NCBI GenBank assembly: GCA_963664845.1
Contig: OY761615.1
Location: 4,154,001 to 4,218,000 of the forward strand
Direction: 5' to 3'
Origin: CAIYTF01 sp963664845
GTDB lineage: Bacteria; Bacteroidota; Ignavibacteria; Ignavibacteriales; Ignavibacteriaceae
Length of the DNA stretch: 64,000 nt
The translations under genes and the position numbers were made by a program. The notes under the pieces were generated by a model. The model was not told where the DNA came from and did no database searches. It worked only from the letters and a program-made list of their open reading frames with translations. The first letter of the stretch is position 1. Every line of letters starts with the position of its first letter. Below are positions 18,790 to 26,806 of the stretch, piece by piece.

Positions 18790-19113
18790 TTAATAAAATT
18801 CGACTGAAAACGGGTATTCATCTCCTTTTACACGGTTTACTTTCCACTGCAGTGGTTGTAAGTTTGAAAGATCATCGGTCCCGCCCAGAGAAATCGGCTT
18901 GATGTGGTCAATTTCCCAACCGGTGCCAGATTCGGTATCGCCATATTTGTGTTTATCAATGAATGCACCACTATTATCTTTTCTCCGAAAATCTGGCGAT
19001 AAACCCGGTACTTTCGCTGCTTTTTTCCAAACCGCATCAATGGTCTTTTCGCTAAATGGATATCCGTATACGTTTGTATTGGGCTTCCTCAAAACCATGC
19101 ATAGATTCAAATT
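18790..19113 (-). CDS. HNH endonuclease domain protein
   Basis: A small protein with an HNH nuclease signature near the C-terminus: GWEIDHIKPISLGGTDDLSN then LQPLQWKVNRVKGD, giving the D-H pair, the Asn and a downstream N-x-x-K end. The start is unclear. TTG 19113 has GAGG seven bases upstream; ATG 19098 is the alternative, and the frame is open to 19143. It stands alone, convergent with the response regulator. Such small HNH proteins occur as solitary genes in many Bacteroidota; a role in DNA repair, defence or a mobile element cannot be told. Confidence 0.8.
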   Translation of the reverse strand, partial: NLNLCMVLRKPNTNVYGYPFSEKTIDAVWKKAAKVPGLSPDFRRKDNSGAFIDKHKYGDTESGTGWEIDHIKPISLGGTDDLSNLQPLQWKVNRVKGDEYPFSVEFY

Positions 19114-19256
19114 ATCACCTCTCAAGGGTTGATGTTTGTTCAAAGGTAAATATATGGAAGCAACTTCTTACAAAAGGGGTACTCGTAAATACGCACACTC
19201 AATACACGCATTTATAAGTTCCTGAATTAATAAGAAGGTACTTCCTATAAAAAAGT

Positions 19257-19302
19257 AATTGACGCTATACTCCACTTTTTTTACTCCCACATAGCGTCAA
19301 TT
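19257..19302. repeat. 12-bp inverted repeat, possible terminator or operator
   Basis: AATTGACGCTAT and ATAGCGTCAATT are perfect complements separated by 22 pyrimidine-rich bases; the right arm runs into TTTTCTCTC. On the plus strand this resembles a terminator, although no plus-strand gene lies directly before it. The large loop would also fit a protein-binding repeat. Confidence 0.6.
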
Positions 19303-19413
19303 TTCTCTCAGCTCAGCGACCCAAAATCCAAATTTTCAATTCCATGTGACAGTTTTCAAACAGAATATCAATTCAAATTCTGAATGTAATATAAATACAA
19401 AAAAACCTCGGCG

Positions 19414-19435
19414 ATATAGGTATATTTACCTATAT
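19414..19435. repeat. Short palindrome
   Basis: ATATAGGTA, four bases, then TACCTATAT: a perfect 9-bp inverted repeat in an AT-rich gene-free region about 425 bases before the ferredoxin gene. It resembles a regulator site but no start site is assigned to it. Confidence 0.5.
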
Positions 19436-19860
19436 GAAATTAAAAAATAATTTTGTACATTCTCTCAATCTGGAGTGCTCTACAGAAGATCAAAAAGCCT
19501 CGACACCTGCATTCCATCTGGTTTTGCCTCATTTGCTAACCTCTATCAACAGACAAACTGCCGTTTGTTCTTTATTATGATTGCCTATCAATTGGGTCAT
19601 TATATTCTTCGCTGAATTAGTTCGTGCGTGGGAAAATCTTACATTCGTGGTGCAAAGCAGGGCTGTCATTGCGTTATTCCTTTGTCACTAGCAACAGTTG
19701 ATATTTAAAATAACTTCTCAATAATTGGAAATAACTCAATTTACGCTTTCTTACTAATGAAAATCACCCCCCAAAACCCTCAAAATTCATCAGTTTTATG
19801 GAATTCCGAATTGGCACTAAGTTTGGATACCTTAAGAAAAAATAATAATGGACACATTTT

Positions 19861-20091
19861 ATGATCAAAGGATATGTCGAAATTGACCAGGAGATATGTA
19901 AGGGGTGCGAAATCTGTGTAGACGCCTGCCCACAGGAAAGTCTGGCGCTTTCCAGCCATATAAACCACAATGGTTACCGCTTCGTTGAACTGAAGGAAGA
20001 TAACTGTACGGGTTGTACAAACTGCGCATTGGTCTGTCCCGATGCGGCAATTCGTGTATTTCGTCAGGCAAAACCCAAAAAAGCGGTTTAG
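19861..20091 (+). CDS. vorD: 2-oxoacid:ferredoxin oxidoreductase delta subunit (2[4Fe-4S] ferredoxin)
   Basis: A 76-residue ferredoxin-like protein with two CxxCxxCxxxCP motifs, CKGCEICVDACP and CTGCTNCALVCP, binding two [4Fe-4S] clusters. It opens a four-gene set with alpha, beta and gamma subunits of an oxidoreductase of the 2-oxoisovalerate type, and would carry electrons from the beta subunit to soluble ferredoxin. ATG 19861 has no strong Shine-Dalgarno. The gene order delta-alpha-beta-gamma is typical of this group. Confidence 0.92.
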   Translation: MIKGYVEIDQEICKGCEICVDACPQESLALSSHINHNGYRFVELKEDNCTGCTNCALVCPDAAIRVFRQAKPKKAV

Positions 20092-20108
20092 GAGAAAGGC
20101 AAAATAGT

Positions 20109-21206
20109 ATGACACAAGAAAGAACAGGAGGACGGGAAGTCCGCCTCATGAAAGGCAACGAAGCCTTGGCTGAATCAGCTATCAGGGCAGGAATGCATGC
20201 CTACTTTGGTTACCCCATTACCCCCCAGTCGGAAATTCTGGAGTATTTAACTGAACAAATTCCTCATAGGCATGGGGTTGTTCTACAGGCCGAAAGTGAA
20301 GTAGCGGCCATCAATATGATTTACGGCGCTGCAGGTGCTGGGAAAAGAGTTATGACCACATCATCGAGCCCGGGAATAAGTTTAATGCAGGAAGGGCTAT
20401 CCTATATTGCCGCGGCTGAGCTTCCTTGTTTGGTGGTAAATGTGCAGCGGGGCGGTCCCGGTTTGGGAACCATCCAGCCTTCCCAGGGTGATTACTTTCA
20501 GGCTACAAAAGGCGGAGGGCATGGTGACTATCATCTTATTGTACTTGCACCAAACTCCGTACAGGAAATGTCGGATTTTGTATTCGACGGTTTTCGCCTC
20601 GCGGAAAAATATCGTAACCCGGTAATGATCCTTTCTGATGGTGCAATCGGCCAAATGATGGAAAAAGTGGAATTCCAGCCTGAAGGCTCTCTTCCATATC
20701 CTGAAACCCCTTGGGCTACCACCGGTAAACCTAAAACACGGGAACGGAATTTCATTACCTCCCTTCATATGGAATCCGAAAAAATGGAACTTATCAATCT
20801 CCATCTTCTTAAAAAATATGAAGTGTTGAAACAGGAAGAAGTTCGTTTTGAAGAATACCGCACTGAAGATGCGGAATTTCTGTTCACCGGATTTGGACTC
20901 GCTGCCCGGGTTTGTCACAAAGCAGTCGATTATGCCCGTGAAAAGGGTATAGCCGCCGGATTGCTTCGCCCAATTACGCTTTTCCCTTTCCCTGAAAAAC
21001 GGTTGGCCGAACTTGGCTCGCAGGTAAAGGCAATTCTCGATGTCGAAATGAATGCCGGACAAATGGTACAGGATGTCAGGCTTGCAGTTAATGGCGCATG
21101 CCCGGTCTTCTTTAAGGGCAGGATGGGTGGAATGATTCCCTCACCGGAAGAAGTCTTTGCCAAACTTGAAGAAATTGTTAACTCATTTATTGCCGTGGAA
21201 GCATAG
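20109..21206 (+). CDS. vorB: 2-oxoacid:ferredoxin oxidoreductase alpha subunit (VorB type)
   Basis: A 365-residue alpha subunit of a ferredoxin-reducing 2-oxoacid oxidoreductase, most like the 2-oxoisovalerate or related 3-methyl-2-oxobutanoate enzyme. Motifs: MKGNEALAESAIRAGMHAYF, GYPITPQSEILEYL, TTSSSPGISLMQEGLSYIAA and NVQRGGPGLGTIQPSQGDYF. The start is set at ATG 20109, 17 bases after vorD with AGGAGAAAGG upstream; the frame is open further back, inside vorD, but that part is not the family's. Substrate preference among branched-chain or aryl oxoacids is not decidable here. Confidence 0.92.
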   Translation: MTQERTGGREVRLMKGNEALAESAIRAGMHAYFGYPITPQSEILEYLTEQIPHRHGVVLQAESEVAAINMIYGAAGAGKRVMTTSSSPGISLMQEGLSYIAAAELPCLVVNVQRGGPGLGTIQPSQGDYFQATKGGGHGDYHLIVLAPNSVQEMSDFVFDGFRLAEKYRNPVMILSDGAIGQMMEKVEFQPEGSLPYPETPWATTGKPKTRERNFITSLHMESEKMELINLHLLKKYEVLKQEEVRFEEYRTEDAEFLFTGFGLAARVCHKAVDYAREKGIAAGLLRPITLFPFPEKRLAELGSQVKAILDVEMNAGQMVQDVRLAVNGACPVFFKGRMGGMIPSPEEVFAKLEEIVNSFIAVEA

Positions 21207-21212
21207 GAGAAT

Positions 21213-21995
21213 ATGATGGAAACTGAAATTTTAGCTCCGGAAATCGAACAATTCGATTGCGTCTATACTAAACCGGATACTCTTACCGATCTGCGCTTCC
21301 ATTATTGTCCCGGTTGCGGACATGGAACAGCGCACCGTGCCCTTATGGAAGTTGTTGACGAATTGGGCATTCAGGAGGAAACCATTGGTGTCGCTCCTGT
21401 CGGTTGCTCTGTGTTTGCTTATCAGTACATGAACATCGATATGTCAGAGGCTGCCCATGGAAGAGCTTGTGCCGTGGCTACCGGCATTAAACGCGTTCTA
21501 CCAGAGAAGTATGTCTTTTCTTATCAGGGTGATGGTGACCTTGCCGCCATTGGTACTGCAGAAACCGTTCACGCTGTCAACAGAGGCGAGAACATACTGA
21601 TCCTGTTTATTAACAATGCTATCTATGGAATGACCGGGGGACAGATGGCCCCAACAACTTTGCCAAATCAGATCACCTCAACGTCGCCATACGGCCGGGA
21701 TGTTCACTCTGTGGGTAATCCGCTTAAGATCACCGAAATGATCGCTCAATTGCCGGGTGCCTATTTTGTGTCTCGTCACGCCGTTAACACACCCAATAAT
21801 GTCCGGAAACTGAAAAAAGCCATCAAGGCTTCGTTCGAATATCAAAAGCTGGGCAAAGGAACATGTTTTATCGAAGTCGTTTCAAATTGTCCGTCGGGCT
21901 GGAAACTGTCCCCGCGTGACTCAATGAAGTGGATTGAGGATAATATGTTCCCCATGTATCCATTGGGCGACATTAAAGTACCGGCAAAAATCTGA
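21213..21995 (+). CDS. vorA: 2-oxoacid:ferredoxin oxidoreductase beta (TPP) subunit
   Basis: A 260-residue TPP-binding subunit: HYCPGCGHGTAHRALMEV at the N-terminus provides cluster-ligand cysteines and the TPP contacts, and GDGDLAAIGTAETVHAVNRG with NNAIYGMTGGQMAPTT forms the diphosphate/magnesium site. Shorter than KorB of the other system, as usual for the four-subunit type. It starts six bases after vorB with AGGAGA upstream. A second ATG sits immediately after the first (MM); either could be used. Confidence 0.92.
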   Translation: MMETEILAPEIEQFDCVYTKPDTLTDLRFHYCPGCGHGTAHRALMEVVDELGIQEETIGVAPVGCSVFAYQYMNIDMSEAAHGRACAVATGIKRVLPEKYVFSYQGDGDLAAIGTAETVHAVNRGENILILFINNAIYGMTGGQMAPTTLPNQITSTSPYGRDVHSVGNPLKITEMIAQLPGAYFVSRHAVNTPNNVRKLKKAIKASFEYQKLGKGTCFIEVVSNCPSGWKLSPRDSMKWIEDNMFPMYPLGDIKVPAKI

Positions 21996-22008
21996 AAGGC
22001 ATTATATT

Positions 22009-22569
22009 ATGAAAACTGAAGAAATTATCCTCGCGGGATTTGGCGGACAGGGTGTGCTTTCCATGGGAATGGCGCTCTCCTATTCAGCTATTATTGAAGG
22101 GAAAGAAACAACATGGATGCCATCCTACGGACCTGAAATGCGTGGTGGAACGGCCAACTGTATTGTTATCATAGCCGATGAAAAAATAAGTTCACCCATT
22201 TTAACCAGGTTCGATTCCGGCATCATTCTGAACGAGCCTTCACTCGAGAAGTTTGAGCACTCCATTAAACCCGGGGGATTCCTCTTCTATGAGGAATCAA
22301 CAATAATTGCACCTCCCGGCAGAACCGATATCACGGTTATTAAAATTCCGGGAATTCGGGAAGCTGAAAAAATGAAGAAGAAACAGGTGGCAAACATGAT
22401 CATGCTGGGCGCCTATCTGGAAGTTTGTCCGGTTGTGAAAATTGAAACAGTTCTCGAAGCACTCAAAAAAGTTCTGCCCGAACGGCATCATCACCTGATA
22501 CCGTTAAATGAGCAGGCTATCCTACGTGGCAAAGAACTGGCTGCACAACAGATTTCGCTAACTGTTTAA
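22009..22569 (+). CDS. vorC: 2-oxoacid:ferredoxin oxidoreductase gamma subunit
   Basis: A 186-residue gamma subunit with the family opening IILAGFGGQGVLSMGMALSY, then WMPSYGPEMRGGTANC and TRFDSGIILNEPSL. It probably helps bind coenzyme A and acts as the acyl-transfer partner of the alpha-beta core. The start is set at ATG 22009, 13 bases after the vorA stop; the frame is open upstream inside vorA. It completes the delta-alpha-beta-gamma set. Confidence 0.92.
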   Translation: MKTEEIILAGFGGQGVLSMGMALSYSAIIEGKETTWMPSYGPEMRGGTANCIVIIADEKISSPILTRFDSGIILNEPSLEKFEHSIKPGGFLFYEESTIIAPPGRTDITVIKIPGIREAEKMKKKQVANMIMLGAYLEVCPVVKIETVLEALKKVLPERHHHLIPLNEQAILRGKELAAQQISLTV

Positions 22570-22589
22570 CTTAGTTTAAAGGATATATA

Positions 22590-22847
22590 ATGTCTGAAAA
22601 AGAATTTCAATGCGGACATAACTGCAGAAACACCTGCTCAATGCTCAACGAAGCTTTGAGGAAAGAGACGGCATCTATCAGATTCTACGAATCGGTTTAT
22701 GATGAATGTACCACACCCGAAGTCAAAGTTTTTCTGGGTGAAGTCGTTGAAGAGCGCAGGGCTGAAATTTTGAAGATCATTCAAAAACTGAATGAAATTC
22801 ACGCTCGTTCCCAGGCATTGGATGGTATAGCTTCAAGCTTTGCTTAA
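22590..22847 (+). CDS. Small helical, possibly ferritin-like protein
   Basis: An 85-residue protein 20 bases after vorC and probably in the same operon. The N-terminus has Cys and His (QCGHNCRNTC), and the rest forms two amphipathic helices: MLNEALRKETASIRFYESVY and VKVFLGEVVEERRAEILKII. The KETASIRFYE and EERRAEIL patterns recall half of a rubrerythrin/ferritin four-helix bundle, where Glu residues bind iron, but the second-helix histidine of the classical ExxH motif is not present. It may dimerise; metal binding is conjecture. I do not recognise an established family. Confidence 0.6.
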   Translation: MSEKEFQCGHNCRNTCSMLNEALRKETASIRFYESVYDECTTPEVKVFLGEVVEERRAEILKIIQKLNEIHARSQALDGIASSFA

Positions 22848-23035
22848 GAAACAAGAACTGCCTTAAAGAGATATTGTTGCATGTCGCAAGCTGCCTGTCC
22901 GCTCAATTATTCGATGTTTATGCGAATGATGTCCCGATGGCAGTATGATACAGATGCAATGATGATCCGGATGTGGAGGACTTGTGGTCGGCTTTTGTAA
23001 TGAAAAACAACGCGTCATCAACAAAGGAACAACTA

Positions 23036-23311
23036 ATGGCAAAAACAATTCTGGTTATTTTGATTGGTAAACGAAAAGAATCCGCAGTTCATCTGCAGCA
23101 AATATTAACTGCATGGGGTTGCATTATCAAGACAAGGCTCGGTATCCATGATGGCATCATGGAGAACTGTTCGGATGCAGGACTCTTGATTCTTGAACTC
23201 TATGGTACTCCTGAACAAAAGGATGAACTTGCCAGAAAAGTATCTGTTCTGCCGGGAATCTCCTCGAAATTAGTACATCTTGAGACACCTGTGGAGTCGG
23301 CTGAAGCCTAA
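23036..23311 (+). CDS. TM1266-like ACT-fold protein (putative iron-hydrogenase system regulator)
   Basis: A 91-residue protein from ATG 23036 with the pattern of the TM1266 family: a first strand (KTILVILIGKRKESA), helix VHLQQILTAWG, then CIIKTRLGIHDG, a second strand (AGLLILELYG) and an end KLVHLE. The known structure is an ACT-like ferredoxin fold; members are often beside [FeFe]-hydrogenase maturation genes and have been called regulators without proof. Here it lies about 190 bases after the helical protein of the vor operon, with no hydrogenase gene in sight. The hairpin at 23350 closes the unit. Confidence 0.72.
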   Translation: MAKTILVILIGKRKESAVHLQQILTAWGCIIKTRLGIHDGIMENCSDAGLLILELYGTPEQKDELARKVSVLPGISSKLVHLETPVESAEA

Positions 23312-23349
23312 ATCTCCTTACTCATAACTGGTCCAGGAATGTAGTTTTC

Positions 23350-23379
23350 GGAGGCTGTCACAAACTGGCAGCCTCTTTG
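23350..23379 (+). terminator. Rho-independent terminator after the TM1266-like gene
   Basis: GAGGCTG and CAGCCTC pair around an 11-base loop and are followed by TTTGT, 39 bases after the stop codon. The T-tract is short. Confidence 0.7.
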
Positions 23380-23787
23380 TGCTACAACGCATTAAAAGGT
23401 TGTTTTTTAGCAAACTTTTTGGCCATGAAGTTTTATCAGCTTTTCAATTTCTTGCTGGCCTTTGTGTTTAACTGCTTTTCAGATCATTGGGCTTGGGTGT
23501 GCCCAGCCGCGTTGTGTGTTTGTGAGTTGTTCACCTCTACACATGCCGGCCCGGCGGGCTTATTGAAGATGTACATAGAACTTTCCCAGTCACTACAATT
23601 AGATTAATCAACGGTTAAATCAGCACCTCATTTAGGGTTTGTTATATGGATGTTGTCTAGTATATTGGACACATCATTCTTGTATAATAGACAGTCGGTT
23701 TTGTTTAGCCAAAAAACGTCTTGAATTTGAACTGAAAATTTGGCTCGTTTTTTGCAACCAGACAATAAGCATTTTATAAGGTATATC
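23380..23787. other. Intergenic stretch before the lipoprotein operon
   Basis: About 400 bases. A 76-codon open frame at 23377-23607 is Cys/Trp/Phe-rich, lacks a ribosome-binding site and is not believed. TATAAT at about 23683, about 105 bases before the lipoprotein ATG, may be a -10 box, but no good -35 box accompanies it. Nothing else is seen. Confidence 0.45.
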
Positions 23788-24882
23788 ATGAAAACTAAAT
23801 TGTATCTCGTCGTATTGGCTTTAACCACCGGAATTTTCCTGTTTCCGGGATGTTATACGCATTTTACTTACCGGGATTGGAATTCTCGTGGCAGAAACGA
23901 TGGTTATACCGATAACCGAAACGAACAAATGACCGAAAACGATAGCGAAGCAACCACTGACTCAACCTATTCAGATGATGATCAGGTAATTAACAATTAC
24001 TATTATGAAGGTTTTGCTTCACCACGCAGGCATTTCTGGTATTATTACCCCTCATATGGCTTTGATATTTCCTTTGGCAGGATATATGACCCGTTCTGGG
24101 GCGATCCTTGGTGGGGATGTGATCCAGGTTTCTATTCTCCTTACGTTTACTATTATCCTGGTTGGCATAATTGGGGCTGGTATGGTGACGGATTTGCATA
24201 TGGCGGTTACGGACATCATGGCGGACATCATTGGGACGAATATAAATACCGCTCCCACAACGATGGTCTGGTGAGAAACGGTGGCAGAGGAACTGTCTTA
24301 AGAGGCCGTGATCTAACCCGTCTTTCATCCCCCTCCAGAACCGGAAATATTGCCGGATCAGTTATTCGTCGTGGTGGAACTGATATATCAGGAACCGGTA
24401 GAACAAGACCGGGAACCACCATTGTTTCCAGACCATCGAGAACCGACCCGACAGTTGGAGCAACACGTGGCGCCGGTGTTTCACGCCGCGACCCTGCTGT
24501 TACCTCGGGTACGGGCAGAGGGATAACCCAAGGTGGTGGGAGAAAATCTCCTACTGCTATTGACGGTTCAGTTTCAACGAGCAGAAGAGGCTCAACTGCC
24601 GTGAGGAGCCAAGGTTCCAGCGAACGTAAAAATATAAGATCTACCGATTCTCGCCAACAGCGCAATAGTTCGGCCCGGGTTGGGAGAAGTCAAAGCAGCA
24701 GAAATGAACAGCCAAGGGGAATGTCCCAGGGAAGGCAATCTGCACCACGGAGCGGCGGAAGTATCAGCAGACCATCTAATGGAGGAGGCCGTTCTTCTGC
24801 TCCGGCTCCACGAAGTGGCGGCAACAGCGGCAATAGCGGCGGACAACGCAGCAGCGGTGATTCTGGCAGAAGGCAAAGGTAA
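23788..24882 (+). CDS. Lipoprotein with aromatic-rich middle and basic low-complexity tail
   Basis: Start at ATG 23788 with AAGG upstream, giving a lipoprotein signal with lipobox GC (MKTKLYLVVLALTTGIFLFPGC). After the cysteine comes an acidic stretch, then a Tyr/Trp/Gly/His-rich block (about 75-155, with WYYYPSYGF, DPWWGC, GHHGGHHW) and a long Ser/Arg/Gly tail (about 165-364) that is strongly basic and probably disordered. No known domain. The next gene encodes a shorter protein with the same GCYT lipobox and a DPWW motif, so the two look paralogous. The basic tail could bind LPS, DNA or other polyanions at the envelope; that is conjecture. Confidence 0.75.
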   Translation: MKTKLYLVVLALTTGIFLFPGCYTHFTYRDWNSRGRNDGYTDNRNEQMTENDSEATTDSTYSDDDQVINNYYYEGFASPRRHFWYYYPSYGFDISFGRIYDPFWGDPWWGCDPGFYSPYVYYYPGWHNWGWYGDGFAYGGYGHHGGHHWDEYKYRSHNDGLVRNGGRGTVLRGRDLTRLSSPSRTGNIAGSVIRRGGTDISGTGRTRPGTTIVSRPSRTDPTVGATRGAGVSRRDPAVTSGTGRGITQGGGRKSPTAIDGSVSTSRRGSTAVRSQGSSERKNIRSTDSRQQRNSSARVGRSQSSRNEQPRGMSQGRQSAPRSGGSISRPSNGGGRSSAPAPRSGGNSGNSGGQRSSGDSGRRQR

Positions 24883-24893
24883 AGAGGGATAGT

Positions 24894-25385
24894 ATGAAAA
24901 CCATATATTTGGCTTCGCTTGCAGTATTCTCTTTTTTGTTTTTGAACGGATGCTACACAAAAATTTTGTGGGATGTTGATGATCCTGTAGCAGCAAGCTA
25001 CTCATCCGATCAGGAAGAGATAGTCAACTTTTACCCTGGTCCCTATGCCATCTTTTATACTGACCCCTGGTGGCCGGTTCGACCTCCATCGATAGGTGGA
25101 CCAGGTGATCCGATTCATCCGGGGCATCCAAAACCCATCCATCCCGGTGAAAAAACAGCTAAAACCGATACACCGGCTGAACAACCCATTGATCGTGGTC
25201 CGAGACCAGGGCCAACCGGAACAACTATTAATCTTCCTCCACCGTCGAGCGGTGGTGGTGGTGCAGTTACTTCGGAACGTCCACAACAAACAACTTCGAC
25301 CCCTGTACGGGAGCGAAACACTTCAGATGACCGGAAAGACACTCGAAATAGTGGAAGTACAACAACGAATAAGGAAAAGAAATGA
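24894..25385 (+). CDS. Lipoprotein, proline-rich, related to the preceding gene
   Basis: A 163-residue lipoprotein: signal MKTIYLASLAVFSFLFLNGC, then YTKILWDVDDP, a short aromatic segment FYPGPYAIFYTDPWWPVRPP resembling the preceding protein, and a Pro/Gly/Thr-rich tail ending in NSGSTTTNKEKK that is probably disordered. It starts 11 bases after the previous stop, and its own stop overlaps the start of the porin gene (ATGA at 25382-25385). No enzyme or binding motif is seen. It probably acts together with the neighbouring porin at the envelope. Confidence 0.75.
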   Translation: MKTIYLASLAVFSFLFLNGCYTKILWDVDDPVAASYSSDQEEIVNFYPGPYAIFYTDPWWPVRPPSIGGPGDPIHPGHPKPIHPGEKTAKTDTPAEQPIDRGPRPGPTGTTINLPPPSSGGGGAVTSERPQQTTSTPVRERNTSDDRKDTRNSGSTTTNKEKK

Positions 25386-26806
25386 GTAGGATATTTTGTT
25401 TTTCAGTGCTAGCTATATTGCTGTTTTCTGTTGCTTCCACGCAGGCACAGATAATTGATGATGCACTGAGATTGACGACTCCCGGCGTGACATCGAATGC
25501 CAGAGCTCTTGGAATGGGCAATAGTTTTTTGTCGGTCTCCGATGATGCATCTGCCATTTATTTTAATCCCGCTGGGTTGGCTCTGGTAAAACGAATGGAA
25601 ATTTCGGGCGGTCTTGACTATCAGAAAATTTCCAACTCAACCAGTTTTTATGGTACCAATACTGATTATTCGAACAGCAAAACTGCTTTAAATCAGTTTG
25701 CGTTTGTGCTTCCGTTCCCAACTTATCAGGGAAGTTTCGCAGTTGGCATTTCATACAACCAGTCCAAAAATTTCCTGGGCGCACTCAAATATGATGGCTT
25801 TAATCCAGGCCCTACAATGATAAAATCTCTGGCCCAGGGGAATAAATTTTCTCTTCCCTATTATTTGTATCTTGCCGATAGCATGGGAAACACGGGAATA
25901 ACCAATGGATTGCAACAGTATGGAACTTCGCTCAGCAGTGGAACTCTTGACAATTGGAATTTTTCTGCGTCGTTTGAGATAGCCAAGAACCTGTTTTTTG
26001 GAGCTACCTTGGGAATATCCTCAGGAAAATATAGCAACAGTTGGGATTTTACTGAAGAAGATATTAACGGTACTTACACTAATATCGCAGCGGACCCCAT
26101 GTCCCCAAGCGACACAAAAGGATTTACCAGTTTTAATATGAATAATTCGCTCGACTGGGATATCACAGGATTTGAATTCACTGCCGGACTTCTTTATCAA
26201 CTGAAGCAGTATGGCCGGATTGGGCTTACTATTGCATTGCCAAAATCCTATACTGTCAAAGAGACATTCGGATCAAGTACAAAAAGCCTGTTTAATACCG
26301 GGTCACCGGTAACGGATTATTCCGAGTCAAAAGTTGAATATGATATTTCAACTCCGTTTATCTTTTCACTTGGCGGATCATTCAATATGCAGGGGTGGTT
26401 GGCATCAGCAGATGTTTCCTTCATTGATTATACAGAGATGGAATTTTCGAATCCCACAGGAATTGAACAGACAGTGTTCACTGACCTGAACCGCTCCATC
26501 AAAGAGCAAATGCGTTCAACAGTGAATTACAATTTAGGTGTTGAATATACTTTCGCTGACTTGGGATTGAGGCTGCGCGGCGGATATTTCCTGCAGGCTT
26601 CACCTTATAAAGATGCTCCTTCATCATTTAACAAAAAATATTTCACCTTCGGATTTGGTTTCCTCGTCGAGGAAGCGGTTTCAATTGATCTGGCTTATCT
26701 GCATGGCAACTGGACGACCTACGAAAGTAATTACGGCGGCTATTCTGTGACCGATCAGGATATCAAACTCTCAAAACTGGTTGCTTCATTTTCTTATAGG
26801 TTTTAG
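25382..26806 (+). CDS. FadL/OmpP1-like outer-membrane transport protein
   Basis: A 474-residue outer-membrane barrel with signal peptide MSRIFCFSVLAILLFSVASTQAQ and the family opening seen in FadL-like and PorV-like proteins of the FCB group: SNARALGMGNSFLSVSDDAS followed by AIYFNPAGLA. It ends in a strand closing with SFSYRF (terminal Phe). Members move hydrophobic molecules or act as shuttle proteins in type IX secretion; which applies here cannot be told. It is the third gene of a coupled set with two lipoproteins, and rsgA begins on its last base. Confidence 0.85.
   Translation: MSRIFCFSVLAILLFSVASTQAQIIDDALRLTTPGVTSNARALGMGNSFLSVSDDASAIYFNPAGLALVKRMEISGGLDYQKISNSTSFYGTNTDYSNSKTALNQFAFVLPFPTYQGSFAVGISYNQSKNFLGALKYDGFNPGPTMIKSLAQGNKFSLPYYLYLADSMGNTGITNGLQQYGTSLSSGTLDNWNFSASFEIAKNLFFGATLGISSGKYSNSWDFTEEDINGTYTNIAADPMSPSDTKGFTSFNMNNSLDWDITGFEFTAGLLYQLKQYGRIGLTIALPKSYTVKETFGSSTKSLFNTGSPVTDYSESKVEYDISTPFIFSLGGSFNMQGWLASADVSFIDYTEMEFSNPTGIEQTVFTDLNRSIKEQMRSTVNYNLGVEYTFADLGLRLRGGYFLQASPYKDAPSSFNKKYFTFGFGFLVEEAVSIDLAYLHGNWTTYESNYGGYSVTDQDIKLSKLVASFSYRF

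Larger units (their letters stand above)
19114..19860. other. Intergenic stretch with two inverted repeats ahead of the vor genes
   Basis: About 750 bases with no convincing gene. It holds two hairpins listed separately (19257-19302 and 19414-19435). A 48-codon open frame starts at 19434 but shows no Shine-Dalgarno and no recognisable product. Close to the ferredoxin start, TAAGTTTG at 19818-19825 with TTTT 20 bases upstream resembles the Bacteroidota promoter pattern (TTTG, TAnnTTTG); this is weak. Confidence 0.5.

Noticed and set aside
23377..23607. 76-codon plus-strand frame after the TM1266-like gene
   Set aside because: Starts inside the terminator, has no ribosome-binding site and an implausible composition.
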